A model generated the notes under the pieces. The model did not search any database. It worked only from the letters and a program-made list of their open reading frames with translations, and was not told the origin of the DNA. Shown piece by piece: positions 31,740 through 42,820 of a DNA stretch of 64,000 nucleotides (the first letter of the stretch is position 1; the number at the start of each line of letters is the position of its first letter). The translations under genes were made by a program, and so were the position numbers. Source of the stretch: Vandiemenella viatica (Eukaryota > Arthropoda > Insecta > Orthoptera > Morabidae); assembly GCA_031002005.1 (NCBI GenBank), contig JARYHS010008074.1:351440932-351504931 (forward strand), in the 5' to 3' direction.

Positions 31740-33689
31740 ACCGCTGTGTCGTGAGCTCAGATCATATCTGAGAGATTCCGTGAACTTTACAATGGGTGGA
31801 ATGTTCCGTTTCACGGTCATGGTGGTCATAGTATTTTATTATATGTGCCTTCTTAGAAAAGCTATTGATGAACAAGTCGGTCCTACAATATAACTTCTTA
31901 AATCTGGCTTATAAGTACTTTAAAAAAATTACAGAACTGAATTCTACATCGTCAGCTTGCTGGTTCCTGGTCTCCATTTACTTTCCAGAGATGATTGGGA
32001 TTCCACGTAGCACTAAGAATCTCCACGGTCTAGTGATGACATTAACGAGGAACTATGCTGAATTCCCTGTTTGTTACCCTCAGTATGTCATCAATCTTCG
32101 TCCTGAGATTAGCTTAAGACCTTAGAATTAAATTATTTATCTTTCTGGTAGAAAAGACCCGCGGAATAAAACTCTTTGGGTTGCTCTTGTCTGTGCCATT
32201 TGTTGCTCCTAGGATATGATCGATCGTACATCAGTTCAGTATTAGAATGCAACTTTGTGTGGCGAGGTCCGTTGGCTATATACGTCCAACATGCCGAGTA
32301 GCACGTACTCAGTTGTGACAGGCAGAGTGAGACTTGGAACCTTGAGTAATATCCTCGGTCTATACAGGATTTAAGCTGCAGCTTTGCAGAGACAGTGAAT
32401 ATCTTGAGACAGAAATGCCACACGAGTGCTGCCTATTGAAGCTGCGGGTGTAAGGGGTAGTCTAGTCTTGGAAAGTCTTTCCTGCTGGAGGAGCTGCGTG
32501 CGTGTTGCTCAGTGATACCACTGGAGTCACGTGGAAAAACGTGGAGCGGAGTATAGCGGGCAGCGAATACATGTCTGTATTCAGAGATAATTCCAGTCCA
32601 GTCACAGAAATTCCGTCTTCTAAGATTGACAAAAATAAATGTTATGGGGCGTCCTTAAAAGGAGCTTCTTTACTTCTATTTTCTTTGTTTTGTATGACTA
32701 ATAGGAAGAGAAATTGTTCAGTAGTAATTACGTGATCTGTTGACAGCAGATGGTTAGAGATCAAAGCATAAACATGCAACATGATGGAAGTGATTGGATA
32801 AGTCTAGTTCAGACATCAATATGGCTATCGGCTGTTTAGTATCAACTTAGAGATTCAAAAGAATAAAGCAACCCATTCACAGCTTGATCTGCAGGATATT
32901 CCGTAGGACTATAGTCGAATGAACTTCCTCCTTCGCCGTCCTAAAAGGCGTCCAACTAGATGTGCCAAACAGACTTCCCTCGCCCCAGAAATATCTTAAC
33001 AGTATCACTTCAAGGAGATGTAAACGAAACTTGAAAGCATTTAGTCTCATTTTCTTAGCTTTAGAGAGACAGGAAAAGGTATAGATAAACGAATTATTAA
33101 TTGGACGAGTAAATTACAAAATAAACAGTGAAGTAGGGTGGGAATAGTGATAGGAAATATTTCAAATATTAACAGAAATTATTTTAAAGTCTGGAAACAA
33201 TTAACTACCGGTATTACCAGAAAATCAAATGGATTATTTATGTATTATGTTGACACAGCTTTATCATAAGTTAAATGATTTAAACGTAGCTTATGGAAAA
33301 ATTAAAAATGGAATACTACAGTGAGAAAATGAACACTTCCTGAAACAGAAAACCTGATGTAAACGCCTTGTAGGATGCACTGAAGGACATCTCTCCTCTC
33401 CTCTCACCGTCCTACGCGGGAGACCTGTGCAGGCTGGGGTCGCAATCCTACAACAAGCGACACGACCTACACGTAGTCCACACTCCACTCGCCTGACATC
33501 AACGGATTAACGAATTGGCTCGGAATGGGCCTGCTAGGTTGGGCAGCAATAAAAACAACATGATGTAAAACCGACAGAGGGACGTTGTGAATAAGTATGA
33601 TTTACACAGCTCTCTCTTCAAGGTCAGAATCATGTTATTGAACCAACTTAACACTGAAGTTTTCAAATAGTTAACAGACACAAGAAGCA
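31740..33689. other. lysozyme upstream region, unassigned
   Basis: Apart from the second, one-mismatch kB-like site at 31997-32006, I see nothing recognisable. A GC-rich patch at 33370-33495 has no supported frame. Confidence 0.5.
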
Positions 33690-33930
33690 TATGTAAAAGA
33701 TATCTGTTTGGGTAGGTAAACGTAGAGAAGGAGTCAGCTTATTAGGAATGCAGATTGTAGATAAAGGGTTTGTTGTTACTACACGGTGGAGTATGAATTG
33801 ATAAATGGAAACACAAATTTTTAATATTTTGGTATATAGTTTTATAATAAATTCATACGGGTAGGAGATGTTGGGTAGATAGTAGGGGAATGTACAAAGG
33901 AAGCGACAGAACAGGAATACGAAACCTTTG
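33690..33930 (+). mobile_element. LINE relic e (same family as copies a-d)
   Basis: Plus-strand text aligns with LINE copy a: GATATCTGTTTGGGTAGGTAAAC (DISVWVGK), the AGCTTATTAG block, AATATTTTGG and GGGGAATGTACAAAGGAAG (ECTKEA). It is heavily mutated with several stops. Confidence 0.6.
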
Positions 33931-34084
33931 AACATGTCTTTGTTTAAGTAGATTGACATATTGCAGAACTGTAAAAGTGTTAGTAACAAACAACCTGAAG
34001 TAGAAAGAATTATCACTAACACACAGGCGGGTGTTGTTATTGGCACAGAAATCTGGTTAAAACAGGATCAAAGCTGCCTTACAA

Positions 34085-34765
34085 AATAGTTAAGCGTCCA
34101 GAAGGGGTACAGGAAACGAAATGAAATTTCAGTTTGAGAGGGGAAGTGATGTTATATCAGTGATTACAAAAAAATAAGTTAATTTAATAAAGAACTTAGC
34201 AGTATGAACCCACTTATCAGTATGATGTTGTTCCCCTCCTGGTCTGTATGAATGCACTGATTAGATTTGGAAGGGTGTCATAAATCTGTTGTATCCTCTC
34301 CTGAGGCAAGCTGTCCCACAACTGTTGCAGCTGGTTCTTGATATCCTGGGTACTGACACAGGGACGGAGATGACCTCCTAGCTGGTCCCACATGCATTCT
34401 ATTAGGGGCAGAGCTGGAAGTTCTGCTGGCCATGGGATTACCTCAAGATGATGCACACATTTCACAGAGACACCGTAGCGTGGTAAAAGGCACTCAGATA
34501 CTGCCGAATGGGAGTAAACCATGACAACGCAGGATGTCCGTGGTGTACCATTCTGCCATCAGAGTTCCATCAATCACTACCAGCTGTGATCTAAACTCAT
34601 ACCCGATGGCCAGGAGTAACACGCTGCGCCTCTCCAAAACAGTGGAAGAATGGTACCTCTCTCCAAGTCACCAACGATGGTGCCAAACCGTGATACATCG
34701 CTGAACACAATGCGACGTCATTCATCAGCAGTCCAATGATCCACTCAACCAGTATGACGGACCAT
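34085..34765 (-). mobile_element. Tc1-like transposase relic, C-terminal half
   Basis: The minus frame 34217-34522 reads PLIECMWDQLGGHLRPCVST, then QLQQLWDSLPQERIQQIYDTLP, the C-terminus of Tc1/mariner transposases with the DDE-triad acidic residue in the PLIE segment. Upstream minus text (34760-34530) carries RIVFSDVSRFG, corresponding to the DESRF region, in other frames. The 3' terminal block is shared with the copy at 54115. It is frameshifted and inactive. Confidence 0.85.
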
Positions 34766-34949
34766 CACAGAAGGGAGTGATCCACCATGGCATAAGCAAG
34801 ATGATAGAAGATTAATTAAAAAACAAAAGAGAATACAGGCACGTCTAAAAAAGATGGTATTCCGTAGTGACTTAAAAAACTTAAATGCCATCAGAGAACC
34901 TGAATTGCAGGGTATAGATGAAGATGTAGAATCCACAATACCTCTACCA

Positions 34950-35530
34950 CAGCGGCTCCCAACCTTTATTGGTACACGACCCAATTTTAAGTTAAAAAAA
35001 AAATTCGCGACCCACCTAATATGAGAGTCTTATCTACTATCAAAATGGGAACTGTTGTATGTTCTCGATACGCTATTGACTATCCTATTCTACTAAAAGG
35101 CAAATTTTCAAACAAAGGATATACTGTCAACAAAAACAAGTATTGATAATACATAAAATAACATACATATGAAAGACTGGGAGCAGGAAAACAGAATGAT
35201 AAACTTACCAGTCAACAACTAAAATGGGTTTTGTAGGTGTTTCTCACGAACATATGACTTGGCACATCAGTGTCATTTTAATTTACAAATCGAGTTTTAA
35301 CCAATCCTAGAATTTCAGCCGTCAACTCGATGAGGCGATGGTTTGTGCAGATGCCTCCAGCTTTTTTACAAAGATAATGAAAAATACGTTTAATTATTAT
35401 AAAAACACAACTTTACAATCAGTGATATTTCTGGCACTGGTGTTTACTGATGACTGCATCGATATCAGGGCTAACACGGGTTAATTTTAACCTTAAGTCA
35501 CTTTCTACACATAGTTTATTTCTGTATTGG

Positions 35531-35565
<35 letters not shown>

Positions 35566-35663
35566 ATATATTTTGGTGGCCAAAACCTCAATTTTCCCGC
35601 GACCCACCAAAAGACACGCCGCGACGCACCAGTGGGTTGCGACCCATAGGTTGGGAACCACTG
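34950..35663. mobile_element. hAT-type MITE (CAG-GG-TCCCAACC ends)
   Basis: Left end CAGCGGCTCCCAACCT, right end AGGTTGGGAACCACTG, with repeated GCGACCCAC motifs near both ends, the style of many hAT elements. Total 714 bp, including a long T-run (35531-35558). An 8-bp target duplication is only approximate (TCTAC is shared on both sides). No transposase frame. Confidence 0.75.
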
Positions 35664-36100
35664 CAGTCTACGATATACAGGAATTTGAGGCGTTGGCCTC
35701 TTTCTTCTAGAATTCGAGCAAAGGGACTTCCCGTCATACACTCAATAGCCAATATTTACTTTGCTTGGGAAGGTTTTAGATGGTGGTAACGTAGGCCTTT
35801 GAGTCTATGTGACTTGATTTTAATATCCTTGTCTCACTGGGTTTACTACTAAATGGTCAGAGGGGAACATGCCTCGGCGCCACGATGTTGCGCGGCGCCT
35901 GGGTCACTGACCTGTAAGCTGAGATAAATCCGCTTCCGTAGTGTCAGACTTATAGCACATGACTCACACTTTAACTGCTTCCCTCTCTCTTTTACTCTTT
36001 TATTACCTTATTTAACAATTCCAGAATAATTACCGAATGAACTACTAACACCGTAAATATGATTACTACTAACACTGTTCTCATTAATTATGATTAATGT
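35664..36100. other. unassigned
   Basis: No recognisable feature. Confidence 0.4.
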
Positions 36101-36204
36101 AACATTATATTTAGCAGACAAAAACGATCGTCAATTAGATAATTATTAAATTAAATTAAATAATTATTTAATTGATGAGGGTTTTTGTCTGTTAAATATA
36201 ATGC
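36101..36204. repeat. short near-perfect hairpin, ~49-bp stem
   Basis: AACATTATATTTAGCAGACAAAAAC (36101-36125) pairs with GTTTTTGTCTGTTAAATATAATGCT (36181-36205). The stem continues through TCAATTA(G/A)ATAATTATT to a loop of a few AT bases near 36150. Mismatches are few. It could be a MITE or a hairpin RNA source. Confidence 0.75.
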
Positions 36205-36329
36205 TACACTCCAAATGGTGGAGAAATCGAATATAAAGAGTGTATGCAGGCAGATAGTTTTAAGAGGTGTCAGTAGAACTCGTTTGTGTCCACTGAAACA
36301 CTTACTAACCAGGTTACCCAACGAATATC

Positions 36330-37330
36330 AACACGATTTTAATGCGAAATTACAACTGCAGTCATACGCATGATTTCAGGATTACGAATTTAGTTTTTTA
36401 CGCTTCACGGTGTCAAGAACCTGGTGGATGGTATTACATCCCACATTGGACAGCGCAGTGGCCGTCACCTGTAATGAACAATCGGAATCTGCAACAGATG
36501 AGCAAAAGAGTCCGTGCAAATAGAAGAGTGACACTGCATGTATCTACTGTCACAGTTTATAACGGAATCACTACTAGAGAAGTGCAGCGACGTTTGGCGT
36601 TGATGGCTGGCAAAAGAATGCCGGCTCGGCTACGTTCTACTTATAAAACAGCATCAATTGTTCACCTAGGTTTGCATACATACATCGAGTCCTAGACGGC
36701 TAGAAAATGGTAGATTGGTCCAATGAATCGTCTTTCTGGTTGGTACAGTACATGCCGATGGTCACATTCGAGTATGGCGCGTATCACCTGACATCTTGGA
36801 AGCATGTTATAGCAAGGCATTATACTAGTTGGTGGTGGTTCCATAATGGTGTACAGTGTGTTTGCTTAGGGCGGGTGAAGTCCTCTGATCAAAATGAACC
36901 GGAAAGTGAAAGAAAATCGCTATGATCGGCTGCTAGACGACTATTTGCAGCTCTATATAGACTTTATGTGCCATGATAACGATGGAAGTTCCAAGGCGAT
37001 AATGTGTCGAGCCAACGGGCCTGGAAATGCTCAAAAACTGATAGAAGCTTTCTACACAATTCTAGCACACGATGTAGCCTCATAGATCGCCATATATAAA
37101 TTTCTTGGAGCATGTTTGGGATATGATTGCCAAAATCATGCGTCCACGTGGTTCAGTGCCAGCCATAACCACGCAGTTATGGTCTGCAATTGAGACAGCG
37201 TAGCATGCAGATTCCTGCTCTGGACTTCCGGTGCCTACTTGAGTCGATGCCATGTCGTCGTGCTATACTTTGCATACGTAAAGGAGATCCAACACGTCAT
37301 CAGAGATGTATCCTTGTATTTTTGGTACCT
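36330..37330 (+). mobile_element. Tc1-like element relic, nearly full transposase length
   Basis: Successive plus frames show, in order, VRANRRVTLHVSTVTV (N-terminal helix-turn-helix region), WSNESSFWLVQ (the D-E-S-F catalytic segment with the Asp replaced by Asn), a WWWFHNGVQCVCLG block matching GGGSVMVWGG, and SPYINFLEHVWDMIAKI matching SPDLNPIEHVWD. Many stops and frameshifts; inactive. Confidence 0.75.
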
Positions 37331-37980
37331 CAGTGTTCTACAGCAGTCACACTGTAAACAATATAAAATTCTGTTTGATTAGCTACCCGCAACATAGGAT
37401 CATTGGATAGATAGAGGGAAGAGATGTACAGAGAAGTGAGGATAATTGTCGTGTTTATGAATTAAGTCTCACACTGTTAATTAACCTTGTCTCCAAGTCA
37501 TTTATTGTAAGATTACCTGATCCAGAATATCTTGACCATTTACACCAATATAGCCTCATTGATACCAAATTTAATGTTGTTATTCGTGTTTATTGGATTC
37601 AACCTATAGAAAATTCCTTAGAGTATCCTTCAGATTACTTTCAAAAAAATTTTATTTTATTATGATTGTTATTAGTCTCTCGAAGATTCTGATAAAGCCA
37701 ATATCTTTTCTTATCCTATGCTAATTTTTTTATCCCAACATTTACATTTCAACCAACAACATCAATCATGTGCTTCATGTATTTCAGTCTCTGTGTTGTT
37801 TCACAGTTTCTACCTCCACTAACAGATAAACCAATCTCGGACATCTTAAAATCTTACTTATTATCCTGCCTTTTCTTTCTGTAAGACACTTCCAAAAAGT
37901 TTGTTTTTCATCCATAATTTCTATAATATATCTACTTTGGTTGTTTTTATTTTTTGTCCACTTAATCTTTATATATAAAG
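37331..37980. other. unassigned
   Basis: Nothing recognisable; the 37784-38047 minus frame is driven by the neighbouring microsatellite. Confidence 0.4.
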
Positions 37981-37984
37981 ATGA

Positions 37985-38043
37985 ATGTATGTATGTTTGT
38001 TTGTTTGTTTGTTTGTTGGTTTGTTTGTTGGTTTGTTTGTTCT
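37985..38043. repeat. GTTT microsatellite
   Basis: Consecutive TGTT/GTTT units with two GG interruptions. It precedes a stretch (38044-38165) with CATCCGAACTCGATGAAACTTTGCA. A related stretch at 38560-38660 (GACTAAACGGCTATATCG, GATGGAATTTTG) has the GTTT-type start and 'cultured' motif typical of a common insect interspersed repeat of uncertain class. The sequence AAGTCGCGGGTACGAGGCTAGT at 38869-38890 may be its 3' end. Confidence 0.6.
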
Positions 38044-38236
38044 TCATACAAATCCACAGTTTTCATCCGAACTCGATGAAACTTTGCACACTTATCCTTT
38101 GAAACAAGGAGAAAAATACTGTCTAAATTTGGTTGAAAAATTATCTGTATAAATAACACATGTTGTCTCATAACTTCGAAATAAGGCGATAGACAGACAC
38201 GTTGGATGTGGACGTCTCCAGAACGTGGTTACGTGT

Positions 38237-38480
38237 AGTGAACTGGCAGCTCAGTGGCTATAGAGCTTGCTTACGAACGTCGTGGTCTCCGGTTCAAATT
38301 TCCGTGGAGGCTAAGATTTTTAAAAATTGTTTTTCATCGTAAGAGTCAGGCCTGGGCCGTAGGTTATTCGGATTGAATGTTAAACTGTAGATATTAGAAA
38401 GTTAGGGGTGTAATGCGAGGCAAATCGTAGGTAGTCTTGCAATTTTGTAGGTGTACACTTTTTTACGTTATAATGATCCC
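38237..38480 (+). mobile_element. tRNA-derived SINE-like element
   Basis: A head with TGGCAGCTCAGTGGCTATAGAG (box A-like) and CCGGTTCAAATTTCC (box B with changes) precedes a body with CAGGCCTGGGCCGTAGG. Its layout matches a tRNA-derived SINE, distinct from the other two families. Confidence 0.5.
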
Positions 38481-38899
38481 TCAGGTGTTGTTCGCAGTCA
38501 GTGTGTAAGTGAGAACCACAGTAATACTAATATAAATACGGAAGTAAGTCTCTGTCTTTTTTTACGTTTTGACGACTAAACGGCTATATCGTTGCGATGG
38601 AATTTTGTAAGGAAAGCTGTATGAAGGGCACAGGATATTTTTTCCAGTATGATTAACAGTTGTAGTCACGAAATTTTGAGATCATATCGAATAGTGACGG
38701 AAATATGTTGGAAATTTATTCTCTTCAAGAGGCAGGTTCGACGGTAGAATGATATAGTGATAGCTTTCCTGTCATATTATTCCGACTCGATATTGTTTGG
38801 GACCAATCCTTCGTTACCTACAACTTTCTATATTTAATTCTGGCAAAAACAATTCTTAATCCACGCGTAAGAAGTCGCGGGTACGAGGCTAGTTCTAAA

Positions 38900-41800
38900 T
38901 ATCTTTCTATGACAGAAAATTTGAAATGCTTCAAATCTAAGGTTGTAGGATAATTGAACCTGAACCAGAAAGGGCTATGTTAAAACATTTCAATTGGAGT
39001 AATAATATCTAGTATACCATGATAGGGCTACGCTTAAACGAGAAGTTTCATAACTAATTCCTTCATTATTATTAAGGTTATGGGGCTCACAAGAGGGGAA
39101 GAGCGAACGAAATATTGAATGAAATCAGAACGACGATGTTTGATATAAGTTAGGCGTATCCAGAAATGAGAAACCGATTTAAACTTTGAAATCAAAATTT
39201 ACCTCTTTGGGTGCCATATATTATGATATTTGGAAATGTGCACTACTGGATGTCGTAACATCTGATGACTTTGTGAGCTTAGTGATTATCTTTTTCCCGC
39301 AGCTGTACAAGATGGAGGCCAGATGGAGATGAGCGGTAAACAGTTTTCTCTGCAGCATCACATTACGGCGGCCGCTAATGGCTGGGAATACCGAGTGACG
39401 TCACCCTGGGCAGGAGTCACGACACACCTCCCTCCTCCGATTGACTTACATCACGCTCGGCAGAACTGAGGGCTTCGATCGAAGATCATAACGTCATAGT
39501 GCTTTAAAATAGTTTCGAATGGTGTCACGTGGATCGGAGAGGATCCATACCAGCTAAATACTGTGTTTGAGCAATAGTCACATAATTTATGCCTCAGTCG
39601 TCACAAACAGTTTCCGTGCGTGAGACATGGTCCTTTGCGTGATCTTACAAGATGAAGTTAAAGCCCTTACTGCTGAAACTCCTCCACCTTGGGCATAAAA
39701 AGTACTAACATATACAATAGCTCGCAACTTCTGCCATTCCGTAAGAAAATATTATCAAGAATAAGTTATTTACGGTTTGCTGTTAATGCAATAATCTAGT
39801 CCATGCCGTCGACCAGATATCACTTAGACATGTCAGCCTGATACTTTTTATGTTTTAAATACAAATTATGACGGACATTACTAACATTTTCACCCCGAAG
39901 CATGAATTTTATACTTCTAAAAAATTTTAAATCATATTATGATGCAAAATGACTAAGTTTTTCACCCTGAAGCTCGTCTTACTCACACCGTCGGCTCAGG
40001 TCATTGCGGCACAATTATGATGCCAGGTGAGTGACATGGATTTATCTGGTTTGAGCCCCAGTCGCGAAAGAAATTTTCTTCATCGAAACTACGCCTGCCA
40101 ATTAGAGATATGGTGAGTCACGAAACCCAATCATTAGATTGTGCACGAAAGCACTGGGATAAATTTTAAACCCTCCTCCAGCGGATATGGAGCGAAGGTA
40201 TATGACAATCTTGAATAGTCTGTCGGTTGTGAACGTAAATCTTGGAGGACCTCTAGTCTATTTTGCAAGAGTAGACCTGAATTAGCAAACGCTGAGTTTC
40301 GTCCTTTTCATCTTTCACCTGCAACTCAACTTTACAATGTAAACACCCAGATCACAGTCTTGCAAACATGCAATATCATTTACGACCATTCTGAGTGGGG
40401 AAGACAACGAGAAACCACAGCGATGACTCCACACGGAACTTTGCTCAGGAGGTATCACCGACCCTAGCAATCATCTACGCCCAGATAGTAGGAAAACAAA
40501 CACTTTAACCATGAAAACTTATCTTAATGCAAAACTGTAAACCTCGATGTGTATTATGTCTTAGAGTAAATCATTTATTTCTCAATGATATGCAAGCCGA
40601 CAATGAGAAAATTCAACTGACCCCAGAATATTGGGAAATGGTGGTGAAGAAGGTATTAGTGGAATTATGAAATAAAAACATAGTGAGGCCACTCCGTAGC
40701 TACATACCAGCTTGATATAGTCGAACGACAACTAGCTTCTTAGATTAAATTTTAATTTATATTTGCTGGTGCTAAAAAGAAATTGTGAATTAATTTAAAC
40801 AATACCCTTACTGATTAATCTACCCTTGTGATGATGTCAGCAATTTGGACATGATAGTTGTCCTCAAAATTTAGTCCACAATGTGATGATGTTATGAGAC
40901 GTATGATTTGGACTTTGAGCATTTAACGATTCCCGACGCTCTCTGTAAGTTATTTGTGGCTCCATTTGTATCTGATATTTGGACACATATTAGTAAAAGA
41001 GCGGTAGCGCTCATATCCTGCTTAGCACTCTCCGAATGGCTGCCATTCTAACCCTCCTTGCACTTCTGGTCTTTTTAATCCTACTAGTAACTATACATAC
41101 ACGGACACATATATCTTCGGTCGAAATATGAAAATGTCCCAGATCTACCACTTTCAACCACCATATATCGCACACCCACGCAGCTAAGGACATTCAGCCA
41201 ACGTTGAGCAGGGTCGGAAACTCCATGCTACTACCACACAGAAACACCAGTGGTCTGCGCTTGGTAGTGAAGGCTGCAGAGTGGAATATAGGGACACACC
41301 GGTCTGTTTTTATATATACTTTAGATTTGTTTCTTTTTTCACAACATCCAAACTTAACTATTCTCCAGAAAACTGGATTTATTTAGATAACGGGTGTACT
41401 TACAGAAGAAAAGCCTTTAGTCACAGTGCCCATTCGAAGTTGTTCTCCGAGAACCAATTCTACCCACGCTATGGGTCGCATGGTGGGGGATATGCCCTAA
41501 CATTTTAATTTGTAGTAAATGGCACCCGAAAGTTACTTACCTCATTCGAAAGCCTCGAACTAGTACCGAATTTCGTTACAATATTTCTAGCCTGTAACCC
41601 TTCCGGTAAACAGAATTAAGCTTGTAAGATATCATGTCACAAATGGCAAATGAACAGTTGATAAGCAGTAATAAAGGTGATTATCCATTTAAATTTTCCA
41701 CATTTCGGCACAAAACGAATTTTCTAAGATAATGAACATAGGCGATTATTTTTAATCCGCTGAAAATAATAAATGAGTGTTCCCCTACATATGTCTTTGG

Positions 41801-42463
41801 ACGAGATATGCAGATTACTGCACAACACGTTCCAGTAACAAACACCTTCACATGCACCTTCTATAATAATCTCTTAGATTCTCTAATGAAGTCTTCACGG
41901 GTGTACCGCCGGAATGTGTTGTATAAACACTGCAGTATTTCGGCAAAGTGGGTCCGGAAAAATCGCCATCGGATATCACCTACCGCTTATTTCCATACAC
42001 ATAAACCACAGAATTCTATCAACAACACTCGTCTTTCCATATAAAAAAAAAAAATAGAAGGAAAGGAAATTGCCAAGCTGGTTTTATATTAAGAGTTAGC
42101 AGGACTATGAGGAGTGTGATCGATTTGACTTCTTTCGATGGCGATGTTCGATAAAGCCATTAATAGAATATCACTATTAAAGTATCTTCTCGCATGTCCA
42201 AATTTAACTAAAATGAAAACCTGAACAGAAATTTGTTAGTATGAAACGTTGTGAAAATTGTATTGCTATTGTCTCAGTGTTAGTTGCTAAAATTGATATT
42301 AAACGTGGTTTTAAACTGTCAGTCCTTAGTTAATAAACACGGCATAGGTAAAAGTTTCTAAATGTGTTGTAAAATTCTGTGACATGTTAAACGGAAAGAA
42401 TGAAAATCAACTTGTAGATGATACTATTGTCAAATTCAAGGTCACTGATTAGTTTCCTTCATG
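38900..42463. other. unassigned, with a GC-rich patch at 39300-39480
   Basis: The GC-rich patch contains the palindrome GTGACGTCAC (39395-39404), a perfect CRE core, and an acceptor-like TTTTTCCCGCAG at 39291-39302 without a supported exon. A degenerate tRNA-like segment occurs near 40010-40070. I see no genes. Confidence 0.4.
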
Positions 42464-42471
42464 TTCTAAAG

Positions 42472-42812
42472 CAGGGCTGGCCAATCCGCGGCCCGCGCAT
42501 GCCACCTTGAACATTTTTCCAGCCCGCGTGATTCATCACTCTTTTACAAAATATTTTTTATATTTCATTTGTAGTGTTATATATTTCTTTACAGTATGCG
42601 TTTAGTATCATTATTATTATATTATCTGTATTTACATTTAAGAATAATAGTAAGCACATTAATAATAACTCATTATGTTTCAATTTTCCACTCTAAATAT
42701 GTCTATAGTGGGTCTAAATCTAATATAGGGATAAAATTTTTTATATGTGGCCCGAAAAGTTAAGATACATTTCCAAAGTGGCCCGCAAGATCATTTGGGT
42801 TGGTCACCCCTG
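42472..42812. mobile_element. hAT-type MITE with perfect 8-bp TSD
   Basis: The 341-bp element starts CAGGGCTGGCCAA and ends TTGGTCACCCCTG. It carries GCGGCCCGC and GTGGCCCG motifs near the ends and is flanked by TTCTAAAG at 42464-42471 and 42813-42820, exact. No transposase frame. Confidence 0.92.
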
Positions 42813-42820
42813 TTCTAAAG

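Noticed and set aside
37985..38043. GTTT array considered as a CRISPR-like or regulatory repeat
   Set aside because: Pure 4-bp microsatellite without spacers.
39291..39340. Acceptor-like pyrimidine tract followed by short ATG frame
   Set aside because: The frame closes after a few codons and no donor or partner exon was found.
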